Below the pieces are notes generated by a model. That model was not told the origin of the DNA, did no database searches, and was given only the letters and a program-made list of their open reading frames with translations. Shown here one piece after another: positions 1 to 8,211 of a DNA stretch of 64,000 nucleotides; the first letter of the stretch is position 1; every line of letters starts with the position of its first letter. The DNA is from Pseudoflavitalea sp. G-6-1-2. GTDB taxonomy: Bacteria > Bacteroidota > Bacteroidia > Chitinophagales > Chitinophagaceae. A program made the translations under genes and the position numbers. The stretch is taken from the NCBI RefSeq assembly GCF_012927185.1, contig NZ_JABBGB010000003.1, positions 1,302,001 to 1,366,000 of the forward strand. The letters run 5' to 3'.

Positions 1-1387
1 GGATATTCATCGGCGTGAATCTGAAAGATGCTGCACAAACCGGCGCCCCGCACTGCGCCAGCAACAGATTGATGCCGATAGTGCGCAGGAAGGTGGTTTT
101 CCCACTCATATTGGATCCGGTAACCAGCATCAGTTTTTCCGCTTCTCCGATAGTGAAATCGTTGGCCACTCTGCTGCCCGCAGGTATCAGCGGATGGGCC
201 ATGGCAGTGGCTGCAATCTGCGGTTCACCGGCACTGCTCACTTCCGGCTGAATAAAATCAGGATTGTTGAAACTGAAGGTGGCAAAGGAATTCAGGGTTT
301 CGATGGCGCCTACGCCATCTATCCACTCATCGAATTGCTCTTTGTGATTTGTTTTCCATTTGTCCAGCGCATACATGCACTGAATATCGTAGAGGAAGAA
401 ACTGTTGAGGAAAAGATTTACCAGCAGGTTCAGTCGCTGATCGAACATGCCGCTGAGGCTGCTCAGTTGACTGATGGACTTATTAGCTGATTGCGCACGT
501 TTCTTTTCATCGATCAGCACGGCTGCATCACCTGTTTCGACGCTGCTGAACAACTGAAGTATGGTGCCGTATTGTTCCAGTATCGATTGTTTTTTGCTTA
601 GCAGATTATGCTGATGCAATATCTTCTTTGCAAATAAACCGGTTACAACCCAGCTGATGAGAATGCCCGGCACCAGCCAGGTATATTCCATGGTGAATGC
701 TACCACGATAAATCCGATGATGCTGAGCACAGGCAGGGCCCAGCGTACAATGCGTATCCATCCGATATGTTGCAGTACGGTGGGCATTTGCAGCCAGGCG
801 AGTACGTCGTGCAGGTTGCCTTCTTTTTCTCCGTGCAATAGTCCGTTTGCCGTGAGCAGCTGACGCAGTTCGCGCTGCCCCGCCATTTGCTGAATGGCCT
901 GCTGATTGGCGCGTATGGATGCTGCATCGGGATCAGGACGAAGCAATGCCTTTTGCAGTTTTTCTGTTCCGTGCGAAGTGGTGGTACGGTTCAGCAGATG
1001 ATACAGCGATCCCTTGCCGAATATATCGAGATCTGCTGCATAACCCGCTTCGGATGCGGCTTCCCGGCCATCAGGGAACTGGCTGGGTTGCTGTTGCAGC
1101 ATCGCTGCCTCATTGGTGTTTACGAAAAGCAGTTTGGTGGTAAGGGCTTTATCATCATTCAGTTTAAATGCCTTTCGAACCAGCATTATGAAGATAATGA
1201 GAATACTAACGGTAATGCCCAGCAGCCATGTTGGTTTATCGTTCCTGAAATAATAATATCCGGTGGCAGCTACTCCGAGAAAACTGAGCAGTCTGAACAT
1301 CGATACCCACAGTAATTGTTGATGCAGCTGCTTCAGGCGTTGCTGCAATGTGGTGATTCTTTGCTGATAATATTCCAGGGGATTCAT
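1..1387 (-). CDS. Membrane-anchored MutS-like ATPase (partial, C-terminus beyond window)
   Basis: The reading frame is open from the ATG at 1387 down to base 1 and continues off the window (462 codons visible). It encodes two hydrophobic stretches, roughly residues 30-75 and 205-250, and ends shortly after a MutS-type Walker A motif, VTGSNMSGKTT. That motif plus the preceding helical region matches the MutS family of DNA-mismatch ATPases, but the membrane segments and lack of an N-terminal mismatch-binding domain place it with the MutS-related proteins of Bacteroidota, whose role is unknown. It starts 15 bases after the aspartokinase stop, so both are probably on one transcript. The Walker B and C-terminal part cannot be seen. 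The MutS-type ATPase call is firm; a repair role is not supported. Confidence 0.82.
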   Translation of the reverse strand, partial: MNPLEYYQQRITTLQQRLKQLHQQLLWVSMFRLLSFLGVAATGYYYFRNDKPTWLLGITVSILIIFIMLVRKAFKLNDDKALTTKLLFVNTNEAAMLQQQPSQFPDGREAASEAGYAADLDIFGKGSLYHLLNRTTTSHGTEKLQKALLRPDPDAASIRANQQAIQQMAGQRELRQLLTANGLLHGEKEGNLHDVLAWLQMPTVLQHIGWIRIVRWALPVLSIIGFIVVAFTMEYTWLVPGILISWVVTGLFAKKILHQHNLLSKKQSILEQYGTILQLFSSVETGDAAVLIDEKKRAQSANKSISQLSSLSGMFDQRLNLLVNLFLNSFFLYDIQCMYALDKWKTNHKEQFDEWIDGVGAIETLNSFATFSFNNPDFIQPEVSSAGEPQIAATAMAHPLIPAGSRVANDFTIGEAEKLMLVTGSNMSGKTTFLRTIGINLLLAQCGAPVCAASFRFTPMNI

Positions 1388-1402
1388 GGCTGAAGGATAG
1401 GT

Positions 1403-2671
1403 TTATTGTTGCTGCATCAGCACCTGCACCGTTTGCGGAGTCTGCTGCTTCAGTTTTATTTGTTGCCCTTTGGTGAGTTGCTGAAGCACCGGCTCTTCGT
1501 AGTGGCGAACAGTGAGAAGGGTGAGACCTTTCTCTACCTGCACTTCAAAGAAATCCGATGCATCGAGGGCGAGCTTTTCTATTTTATCTGCTCTGTCGTC
1601 CAGACAGATCTGAATGCTTACAGCGCCGGTCTGAATGAGGTTGGGCTTTATCTTGATGTCGGTAAAAAGCTGATAGAGATCTGCTACCGGCTTTTCTCCC
1701 ACGAAAGAGAAATCTTTTGAATGCAGGTGCAGCAGCGCCTGATTGCTTTTGAGCACAATAATCGGAGGGAGGCCTTTCACCTGTTTGTTATGAATGATGG
1801 TGCCGGGCAGGTTTTGATCGAGAAAACATTTCACCAGCAGGGGAATGCCTTTATTCTGCAATGGTTTGATGGTTTTCGGATGGATCACCTGTGCGCCGTA
1901 GTAAGCCATTTCGATCACTTCTTCGTAATTGAGTTCGGCGATGAACTGCGCATCGGGAAATTGTTTGGGATCGGCATTCATCACACCTTCCACATCTTTC
2001 CAGATGGTTTGGCTTTCTGCATCGAGCAGGTTGGCGAAAACGGCAGCGGAGTAGTCGCTTCCTTCACGGCCGAGGGTAGTGCTTTCGTTTTCGTCGGTAG
2101 ATCCGATAAAACCCTGTGTGAGCACAATTTCTGCTGTTTCGAAAAGCGGGCGAATGTCTTCCAGAACGCGCTGGCTGGTGTAGTTCCAGTCGATAGCGGC
2201 ATCGCGGAAATTATCGTCGGTACGGAAGATATCACGAACATCGATCCACTGACTGCGGAGGCCGCTTTCGTTGAGGTATGCACTAACGATAGCGGTGCTG
2301 AGCAGTTCGCCTACGCACACGATCTGATCGTAATAATAATCGTATTCGCGAACAGGCTTATCGTGAAGCAGCCATTCCACTTCGGTAAAGAAATGACCCA
2401 GTTGCTCCATCAACGGATTGAAATGTGTAACCAGCAGGTATTTGGCGGTGGTGATATGGCTTTGTTTGATGGCTTCGAAGAGTTTCAGCGCTTCGTCGGT
2501 ATGGCCTGCAAAGAAGGCTTCGGCTACTTTTTCGAGGGCATTGGTGGTTTTGCCCATGGCAGATATTACAATCAGTATCTTTTCGTTGGGATAGCTTTTG
2601 AGAATGCTTGCTGCATGCTGAATTCTTTCCACCGTCTGCACACTGGCACCGCCAAATTTGAACACCTTCAT
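1403..2671 (-). CDS. lysC: Aspartate kinase
   Basis: Phosphorylates aspartate as the first step towards lysine, threonine, methionine and diaminopimelate in the cytoplasm. The 422-residue protein opens with the kinase motif KFGGASV (residues 4-10) and keeps the amino-acid-kinase core with LTQGFIGST and a conserved TLGREGSDYSA segment, followed by a C-terminal ACT-type regulatory region (about residues 305-415). There is no homoserine dehydrogenase domain, so it is monofunctional. The start ATG at 2671 directly precedes the kinase motif. It is the first gene of a minus-strand unit with the MutS-like gene and is divergent from fbp. The ACT region suggests feedback control by an end-product amino acid; which one cannot be read from sequence. 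Confidence 0.95.
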   Translation of the reverse strand: MKVFKFGGASVQTVERIQHAASILKSYPNEKILIVISAMGKTTNALEKVAEAFFAGHTDEALKLFEAIKQSHITTAKYLLVTHFNPLMEQLGHFFTEVEWLLHDKPVREYDYYYDQIVCVGELLSTAIVSAYLNESGLRSQWIDVRDIFRTDDNFRDAAIDWNYTSQRVLEDIRPLFETAEIVLTQGFIGSTDENESTTLGREGSDYSAAVFANLLDAESQTIWKDVEGVMNADPKQFPDAQFIAELNYEEVIEMAYYGAQVIHPKTIKPLQNKGIPLLVKCFLDQNLPGTIIHNKQVKGLPPIIVLKSNQALLHLHSKDFSFVGEKPVADLYQLFTDIKIKPNLIQTGAVSIQICLDDRADKIEKLALDASDFFEVQVEKGLTLLTVRHYEEPVLQQLTKGQQIKLKQQTPQTVQVLMQQQ

Positions 2672-2715
2672 AGTACACTCAATAATTTCTGTAATGGATT
2701 GGTTATTAGACGGGG

Positions 2716-2723
2716 CAAATATA
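2716..2723 (-). promoter_or_regulatory. Candidate -7 box for lysC
   Basis: Read on the minus strand the bases are TATATTTG, a full match to the Bacteroidota -7 consensus TAnnTTTG, 44 bases upstream of the lysC start codon. I see no good TTTG element at the usual spacing, so only the -7 box is claimed. Confidence 0.4.
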
Positions 2724-2795
2724 CAGTTCGGCTGACACAGAAAATAAACCTTTTCGTCAATACAAACAGCGTATTAGCGCTCTACCTTGTTCGAT

Positions 2796-2828
2796 TTTGT
2801 GCGCTTTTGCGGCCTTTCCCTACATTTG
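2796..2828 (+). promoter_or_regulatory. Candidate Bacteroidota promoter for fbp
   Basis: TTTG at 2796-2799 and TACATTTG at 2821-2828 are separated by 21 bases, close to the TTTG/TAnnTTTG arrangement of the primary sigma factor in this phylum. The box ends 33 bases before the fbp ATG, leaving a short leader. Confidence 0.5.
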
Positions 2829-2861
2829 TGCCCGACAAGCTAACCTTAAAACTTGCCATCT

Positions 2862-3878
2862 ATGAGTATTGTCAACAGGAAAGTACTGACCTTAGACGAA
2901 TTTACGATCCAGCAATTGCGTGATTTCCCACATGCTACGGGCGAATTGAGCGGACTGCTCAGGGATATCGGCCTCGCCGCCAAACGCGTGAATGTAGAAG
3001 TGAACAAAGCCGGCCTGGTAGACATTCTGGGCGATGCAAACACCGTGAATGTGCAGGGCGAAGATGTAAAAAAACTCGATGTATTTGCCAATAATCAGTT
3101 TACGGGCGTGCTGCAGCACGGTATCAGCTGTGCCGGTATCGCATCCGAAGAACTGGATGAGTTTGTGGCTTTCGACGATGCAGTAAGCAAAAATTCAAAA
3201 TACGTTTGCCTTTTCGATCCTCTCGACGGCAGCGGCAATATCGATGTGAATGTAAGCATCGGTACCATTTTCAGCATTTACCGCCGTGTAACCCCTCTGG
3301 GCACCATAGCTACGGAGGAAGACTTCCTCCAGCCCGGCAGCAAACAGGTTGCAGCAGGATACATCGTGTATGGTTCATCCACCATGCTGGTGTATGCCAC
3401 ACGCAGAGGGGTGAATGGTTTCACACTCGATCCATCGATCGGGGAATTCTGCCTGAGCCATCCGGATATCAAATGTCCGGAATGGGGCAAGATCTACTCT
3501 GTTAATCACGGAAACTTCTTCCAATACTCAAAAGGCGTTCAGCTGTATATCGATGCCTGCCAGAAGCGCACCAAAGATAACGGTGGCCCCTATACGCAGC
3601 GTTATATCGGCAGCATGGTGGCCGATGTGCATCGCAACCTCATCAAAGGTGGCATCTTCATGTACCCCGGTACATTCGATAAGCCGAAAGGCAAGCTCCG
3701 CCTGCTGTACGAGAGCAATCCATTTGCCTTCATCGTTGAAGTGGCAGGAGGAAGAGCTACCAACGGTAAAGAGCGCATTCTCGATATCATACCTACCGAA
3801 CTGCACCAGCGCACGCCGCTGTTCATCGGAAGCAAGGGCATGATGGATGAACTGGACGCCTCTCTGGCGCAGTATTGA
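2862..3878 (+). CDS. fbp: Fructose-1,6-bisphosphatase, class I
   Basis: Hydrolyses fructose 1,6-bisphosphate to fructose 6-phosphate in gluconeogenesis. The 338-residue length is typical of class I enzymes. The metal-binding signature [10 protein letters not shown] lies near residues 118-127, and the active-site region FIVEVAGG is present near the C-terminus. I chose the ATG at 2862 (MSIVNRK) because a TTG three codons earlier offers nothing extra and the candidate promoter at 2796-2828 fits the ATG. It is followed 68 bases later by a lipoprotein gene, possibly on the same transcript, ending at the terminator at 4506-4549. Confidence 0.96.
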   Translation: MSIVNRKVLTLDEFTIQQLRDFPHATGELSGLLRDIGLAAKRVNVEVNKAGLVDILGDANTVNVQGEDVKKLDVFANNQFTGVLQHGISCAGIASEELDEFVAFDDAVSKNSKYVCLFDPLDGSGNIDVNVSIGTIFSIYRRVTPLGTIATEEDFLQPGSKQVAAGYIVYGSSTMLVYATRRGVNGFTLDPSIGEFCLSHPDIKCPEWGKIYSVNHGNFFQYSKGVQLYIDACQKRTKDNGGPYTQRYIGSMVADVHRNLIKGGIFMYPGTFDKPKGKLRLLYESNPFAFIVEVAGGRATNGKERILDIIPTELHQRTPLFIGSKGMMDELDASLAQY

Positions 3879-3946
3879 TTGAATTTTTGCAGAGTGTTAT
3901 TGTTTTCTGGTACGAAATTGGAGTAGCAGCAGTAAAATCAGTATCA

Positions 3947-4483
3947 ATGACTAAGAACCTGTTGAATGTGCGACCTATGTTACTGTTGATGATCGGTGGA
4001 ATTGCAATGGCAATGGTTGCCTGCGCCAGCAAACCGGCATCCTCTTCTTCCTCCAAAACTAATACTACCACTCCGGCTCCTCGAACTGTTACCACTGCGA
4101 GTACAGCAACGGGGTTCGAAGCAGATATATTGGCGCTGATCAATAAGCATCGCAAGGCAAAGGGATTGGCGGCATTGCAAACGCATCCTGCCATTACGGA
4201 AGAAGCGAGAAGGCATAGCATGGCTATGGCAACTAATCGCATAGCATTTGGACACGGAGGATTCAATATCAGAAGTAAAATTGTGACGTCGAAAATACCG
4301 GGCACCAATGCAGTTGCAGAGAATGTGGCGTATGGAAGCACTTCTGCAAAAGAAGTGGTGGATGGATGGATCGCCAGTACCGGACACAGAAAGAATATTG
4401 AAGGGAATTACAAGTATACCGGGATAGGAGTGGCGAGGGATAAGAAGGGTGACTTGTTTTTTACGCAGATATTTGCGAAGTAA
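3947..4483 (+). CDS. CAP/SCP-domain lipoprotein
   Basis: A 178-residue envelope protein with an N-terminal hydrophobic segment ending in a lipobox-like MVAC (Cys26), a Ser/Thr-rich linker, then a CAP (cysteine-rich secretory, SCP/PR1) domain over about residues 60-178. Visible CAP landmarks are FGHGGF, AENVAYG and a WIASTGHRKNI segment ending in IGVA. Bacterial CAP proteins are extracytoplasmic and of poorly known function; some bind lipids or act as proteases, and neither is shown here. The ATG at 3947 is chosen because it starts right before the signal sequence; an in-frame TTG at 3875 would add 24 residues that do not look like a signal. A strong terminator follows. Confidence 0.88.
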   Translation: MTKNLLNVRPMLLLMIGGIAMAMVACASKPASSSSSKTNTTTPAPRTVTTASTATGFEADILALINKHRKAKGLAALQTHPAITEEARRHSMAMATNRIAFGHGGFNIRSKIVTSKIPGTNAVAENVAYGSTSAKEVVDGWIASTGHRKNIEGNYKYTGIGVARDKKGDLFFTQIFAK

Positions 4484-4505
4484 GAAATTAATTAAGATAT
4501 TGTGG

Positions 4506-4549
4506 AACAGCCTTTGTTTGACGGATGTCGGATAAAGGCTGTTTTTTTT
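4506..4549 (+). terminator. Rho-independent terminator after the CAP lipoprotein gene
   Basis: AACAGCCTTT (4506-4515) pairs perfectly with AAAGGCTGTT (4534-4543) across an 18-base loop and runs into eight or more T residues. Confidence 0.85.
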
Positions 4550-4580
4550 CACTACCTTGTGCCCTCAAACTCCCGGAACC

Positions 4581-5342
4581 ATGAGCAATGTCATCATCTC
4601 CGTAAAAGACCTCGTTAAAAAATACGGACAATTCGAAGCCGTAAAAGGCATCAGTTTTGAAGTGTACGAAGGGGAGATCTTCGGCCTCCTCGGTCCAAAC
4701 GGAGCCGGTAAATCAACCACCCTCGAAATCATCGAAACCCTCCGCGAAAAAACATCCGGAGAGGTTACCGTAAAAGGTTTCAACCTCGACAACGAACCCG
4801 AAGAAATCAAAAAGATCATCGGGGTTCAGCTCCAGACTTCCGGATTCTATCCTGGTCTCAATCTCATGGAACTGATCGCACTCTTCAGCGGGCTCTACAA
4901 CCGCAAAGTAGATGCAAAAGCATTGCTCAGCAGCGTGAACCTGCTCGATAAAGCAAAAAGCAAATTCAAAGATCTCAGTGGTGGACAGAAACAACGTTTC
5001 TCCATTGCCACCACGCTGATCAATGAACCCGATATAATTTTTCTCGACGAACCCACAACCGGCCTCGATCCGCAGGCCCGCCGCAATCTCTGGGAGCTGA
5101 TCAAGGATATCCGCTCCAAAGGCACTACCGTGATCATCACCACCCATTACATGGATGAAGCGGAGATACTCTGCGATCGCATCGCCATCATCGACTCAGG
5201 AAAAATAGTGGCGCTCGATACCACCGATAAACTCATCGACGATCTCGTGGCCACCGGTTTTGAACGACCCAAAGAAGTGAAGAAAGCCAACCTCGAAGAT
5301 GTATTCATTCATCTTACAGGACATACGCTTCGCGAAGAATAA
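4581..5342 (+). CDS. ABC transporter ATP-binding protein (ABC-2 type)
   Basis: A complete 253-residue nucleotide-binding subunit. Walker A is GPNGAGKST near residues 39-47, the signature is LSGGQKQR, Walker B is IIFLDEPTTGLDP, and the H-loop lies in ITTHYMDEAE. This is the type that pairs with ABC-2 permeases for export of drugs, lipids or polysaccharide. No permease gene lies next to it: the next gene, 16 bases downstream, encodes a DinB-like enzyme. The partner must be encoded elsewhere or has been lost. The ATG at 4581 gives the normal start of the domain; an in-frame TTG at 4557 is less likely. Confidence 0.93.
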   Translation: MSNVIISVKDLVKKYGQFEAVKGISFEVYEGEIFGLLGPNGAGKSTTLEIIETLREKTSGEVTVKGFNLDNEPEEIKKIIGVQLQTSGFYPGLNLMELIALFSGLYNRKVDAKALLSSVNLLDKAKSKFKDLSGGQKQRFSIATTLINEPDIIFLDEPTTGLDPQARRNLWELIKDIRSKGTTVIITTHYMDEAEILCDRIAIIDSGKIVALDTTDKLIDDLVATGFERPKEVKKANLEDVFIHLTGHTLREE

Positions 5343-5358
5343 ACAATAAGCTCATCAT

Positions 5359-5880
5359 ATGGATCTACGTTTCCCGATCGGACATTATGAACCACAGCCT
5401 TTCAGTGCAGCACAAAAACGCAGCTGGCTGCAGGATATCCAGTTTCTTCCTGGTCTGCTCGAAAATGCCATCGAGAACCTCGATGAACCTCAGCTCAGCA
5501 CGCCCTACCGCGATGGCGGCTGGACGGTTAAGCAGGTAGTGCATCACGTAGCCGACAGCCATATGAACGCCTATATCAGAATGAAGCTCGGCCTCACCGA
5601 AGACAATCCTGTTATCAAAACATATGAAGAAGGGCTCTGGGCCGAACTCGATGATGTAAAGAATGTGCCCATCAACATGAGCATCACTTTGCTCTACACC
5701 CTGCATACACGCTGGCATGCAGCCCTGCTGCATCTGACGGATGAACAATGGAAACGAACCGTCTTCCATCCTGTAAAGAAAGCCAATGTAGACCTCTGGT
5801 ACATGCTCGGAAACTATGCCTGGCATGGCAAACACCACGTAGCGCATATCACTTCCCTGATCGAAAGAAAAGGCTGGTAA
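5359..5880 (+). CDS. DinB-superfamily metal-dependent enzyme, YfiT/bacillithiol-transferase type
   Basis: A 173-residue four-helix protein of the DinB/YfiT superfamily. It has the N-terminal PIGHYEP start typical of YfiT-like proteins, a HHVADSH segment (residues near 63-69), and AWHGKHHVAHI near the C-terminus, which supply the three histidines of the metal site. Characterised relatives are S-transferases using bacillithiol or related thiols. The substrate here cannot be told. It sits 16 bases after the ABC ATPase gene and 18 bases before a Nudix gene, so the three probably form one transcript. Confidence 0.85.
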   Translation: MDLRFPIGHYEPQPFSAAQKRSWLQDIQFLPGLLENAIENLDEPQLSTPYRDGGWTVKQVVHHVADSHMNAYIRMKLGLTEDNPVIKTYEEGLWAELDDVKNVPINMSITLLYTLHTRWHAALLHLTDEQWKRTVFHPVKKANVDLWYMLGNYAWHGKHHVAHITSLIERKGW

Positions 5881-5898
5881 GCATCTAAAGAACGTACT

Positions 5899-6450
5899 AT
5901 GACCAAAGACCTCCGCTGGAAAACCATCCACTCAGAATATCTTTTCAAAGACACCTGGTTCACCGTTCGAAAAGACAAATGCGAAACTCTCGATGGAAAG
6001 ATCATCGAGCCTTACTATGTGTATGAATTCCCAACATGGGTAACTGCGCTTGCGCTCACAGAAGACGGTAAGGTGATCATGGAAAAACAATATCGTCATG
6101 CACTCGATGTAACTGCCTGGGAACTGCCGGGAGGTTGTGTGGATGATACCGATCCGTCATTTGAAGCAGCTATCGCAAGAGAGCTGATGGAAGAAACCGG
6201 CTATGAATTTTCGAAGTACGAATACCTCGGCAAAACATCCTGCAACCCCAGTACCAACAATAACTGGATGCATATGTTCCTCGCCACCGGTGGCAGAAAA
6301 GTGAAAGAGCAGGAGCTCGATCACAACGAAGAGATCATTGTGGAATTATTTAGCATCGATGAACTGAAAGCCATCATGGACAGACAGGAAATTGTGCAGA
6401 GCATGCACATCACCACCATCTTCTATGCCTTGAAGAAATTAGGCGTATAA
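5899..6450 (+). CDS. Nudix hydrolase (ADP-ribose pyrophosphatase-like)
   Basis: A 183-residue Nudix protein with a VYEFPTWVTALALT strand pair and a Nudix box around residues 77-100 ending in RELMEETGY. Cleaves nucleoside diphosphates linked to another moiety; the length and N-terminal extension resemble ADP-ribose pyrophosphatases. The box is not canonical: the glycine-to-arginine spacing is one residue longer than GX5EX7RE and Asp takes the place of the first Glu. It ends three bases before the converging folC gene, with no clear terminator between them. Confidence 0.85.
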   Translation: MTKDLRWKTIHSEYLFKDTWFTVRKDKCETLDGKIIEPYYVYEFPTWVTALALTEDGKVIMEKQYRHALDVTAWELPGGCVDDTDPSFEAAIARELMEETGYEFSKYEYLGKTSCNPSTNNNWMHMFLATGGRKVKEQELDHNEEIIVELFSIDELKAIMDRQEIVQSMHITTIFYALKKLGV

Positions 6451-6452
6451 CC

Positions 6453-7748
6453 TCAATCGGGAATCACTACTTCGCCCACTACAAATATGCTTCCGCAAAC
6501 AAGCACCAGATCATCTGCATGTGCTGCATGCATGGCTGCCTGCAATGCCTCATTCACCGTTGGATAATGATTGCCCTGCAATCCGTATGCATGGCCTTTT
6601 TCAGCGAGTTCATCCTCCGGCAATGCCCGCGGGATCTGCGCCCTGGTGAAATAATACACCGCTTCTTTGGGTAGAAGCGCCAATGCATGATCCACATCTT
6701 TATCGCGCACCATACCTGTAACAATATGCAGGTGACGGTATTCTGTGAGTTCGAGTTGAGCTACTATCTGGCGGATGCCATCTTCATTATGTCCCACATC
6801 CAGCACCAGCAGCGGTTTGGTGTGAACCACTTCCCAGCGGCCATGCAAGCCTGTTAGTTTCTTCACTTCACGGAGCGCCTGCTGCACTACCGGTGTGGGC
6901 AGTTTCCATCCCTTGAGTTGCAGTTGGTGCACAGCTTCGAGTACCGTGATGAGGTTTTTTGTTTGATAATATCCGGGAAGATCGAGTGTGTACGTAGTTC
7001 GGTTGTCGCTGCCTTTATGCGCTACATCCACCACCAGCTCGTGATGCTGGTATTTCCAGTCGGCAGCATAACGGAGATATTCAGCCAGCAGGAGAGGAGC
7101 CTGCCTTTCTTCCGCTGCTTTCTGAAATACCGGCAAGGTTTCAGCGTTGGTTTCGCCTACTACTGCGGGTATGCCGGGCTTGATGATACCTGCTTTTTCA
7201 AAAGCAATTTTATCGAGCGTATCGCCCAGCAGATTCATATGATCATAACCGATATTGGTGATCACAGAAATTTCGGGCGTGATGATATTGGTGCTGTCCA
7301 GCCTGCCTCCGAGGCCTGTTTCGATTACTGCGATATCCACTTCTTCCTGTACAAAATAGTCGAAGGCCATGGCCACAGTGATCTCGAAGAAACTCGGCTC
7401 GATGGCATCGATGGCAGGTTGAATGCGTTTGGTGAAATCGATCACAAACGATTCGGAGATCATCTGGCCATTGATGCGGAACCGCTCACGGAAATCGCGG
7501 AGGTGCGGCGATGTGTAGAGTCCGGTTTTATAGCCTGCACTTTGCAGAATGGCTGCCAGCATATGACTGGTAGAGCCCTTGCCGTTAGTGCCTGCAATAT
7601 GGATGGTTTTGATCTTCTGATGCGGATTGCCCAGAAACTCGCAGAGGGCAAGCGTATTGGTGAGATCTTTTTTATAGGCGGCTGCTCCGAGCCTGCTGAA
7701 CATGGGCAGGCGATTGAACAGGTAATCGATGGTTTGCTGGTAAGTCAT
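6453..7748 (-). CDS. folC: Bifunctional folylpolyglutamate / dihydrofolate synthase
   Basis: Adds glutamate to folates and may also make dihydrofolate from dihydropteroate. The 431-residue protein has the Mur-ligase ATP motif GTNGKGSTSHML (near residues 52-63), the folate-region motif YTSPHL, the ETGLGGRLDSTN segment, and a C-terminal domain with LDVGHNEDG. It is of normal length. It faces its own promoter at 7765-7795, which contains a perfect dyad that could be an operator, and converges on the Nudix gene. Confidence 0.96.
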   Translation of the reverse strand: MTYQQTIDYLFNRLPMFSRLGAAAYKKDLTNTLALCEFLGNPHQKIKTIHIAGTNGKGSTSHMLAAILQSAGYKTGLYTSPHLRDFRERFRINGQMISESFVIDFTKRIQPAIDAIEPSFFEITVAMAFDYFVQEEVDIAVIETGLGGRLDSTNIITPEISVITNIGYDHMNLLGDTLDKIAFEKAGIIKPGIPAVVGETNAETLPVFQKAAEERQAPLLLAEYLRYAADWKYQHHELVVDVAHKGSDNRTTYTLDLPGYYQTKNLITVLEAVHQLQLKGWKLPTPVVQQALREVKKLTGLHGRWEVVHTKPLLVLDVGHNEDGIRQIVAQLELTEYRHLHIVTGMVRDKDVDHALALLPKEAVYYFTRAQIPRALPEDELAEKGHAYGLQGNHYPTVNEALQAAMHAAHADDLVLVCGSIFVVGEVVIPD

Positions 7749-7764
7749 TTGTTGTAATGGATCA

Positions 7765-7795
7765 CAAAACTAAGGATCAGATAAAGCTGATCAAA
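7765..7795 (-). promoter_or_regulatory. folC promoter with internal dyad
   Basis: On the minus strand TTTG (7795-7792) and TAGTTTTG (7772-7765) are 19 bases apart, an excellent match to the Bacteroidota promoter consensus, and lie 17 bases upstream of the folC start. A perfect inverted repeat GATCAG-N6-CTGATC (7775-7792) fills the spacer between the two elements. Confidence 0.7.
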
Positions 7796-7828
7796 AATTT
7801 TAATGCGTAGGTACTATTTTGCCCGGAA

Positions 7829-7860
7829 TTTGCATTTTATGAGTGGTCTTGTTAATTTTG
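7829..7860 (+). promoter_or_regulatory. Candidate promoter of the MBG surface operon
   Basis: TTTG (7829-7832) and TAATTTTG (7853-7860) are 20 bases apart. If used, transcription would start near 7865 and give a leader of about 350 bases before the first surface-protein gene. Confidence 0.5.
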
Positions 7861-8211
7861 GCACTTACCGCCGATCCGTATCCTGTCAGAAAAACGATTA
7901 TACCACCCCCATTACCTACGGCAATAGCAGTTTTGTACCGCCGTGTTGAACATGGATCATGTTCATATTACTGGCCCGGACATATTGTTCAGGCAGTCTC
8001 CAGGCGGAGTCCATACAAAGCAGCAACACCTGATGCCGTACATGCAGTATTCTTATTCTGCATGAAAGTATCTCCCGGTTGAAGCAATTGAATATCTACT
8101 ACGAACAGACAGTGCATTGTGCTGACGCTGCACATTGCACTGGCTTATGCTATGCATGCATGCGGATATGCATGCGGACAATTCTTTAACTGAATCAAAT
8201 TTTCTTTTGCT
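7861..8211 (+). other. Long non-coding leader with several dyads
   Basis: No credible gene lies here. It holds a perfect 8-3-8 palindrome (TGAACATG-GAT-CATGTTCA, 7947-7965), a perfect 7-bp inverted repeat with a 10-base loop (CATGCAG/CTGCATG, 8041-8064), and a 12-bp stem with one mismatch and a 7-base loop (8111-8141). None is followed by a T run, so they look like regulatory dyads or RNA structure instead of a terminator. A reading frame of 79 codons from a GTG overlaps the promoter and has no recognisable content. Confidence 0.5.
8156..8178. repeat. Tandem 11-bp direct repeat
   Basis: ATGCATGCGGA occurs at 8156-8166 and again at 8168-8178, one base apart, about 35 bases before the first surface-protein gene. 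The 12-base phasing is slightly more than one helical turn. Confidence 0.6.

Noticed and set aside
1721-2923. Long plus-strand open frame (400 codons) opposite aspartokinase
   Set aside because: It lies wholly antisense to a gene with clear motifs, its product has no domain, and it is explained by codon bias of the real gene.
6918-7757. Plus-strand open frame of 279 codons opposite folC
   Set aside because: Antisense shadow of a fully recognisable enzyme.
7843-8082. 79-codon GTG-started frame in the gap before the surface operon
   Set aside because: It overlaps the promoter -7 box, has no export signal or domain, and its codon use is unlike neighbouring genes.
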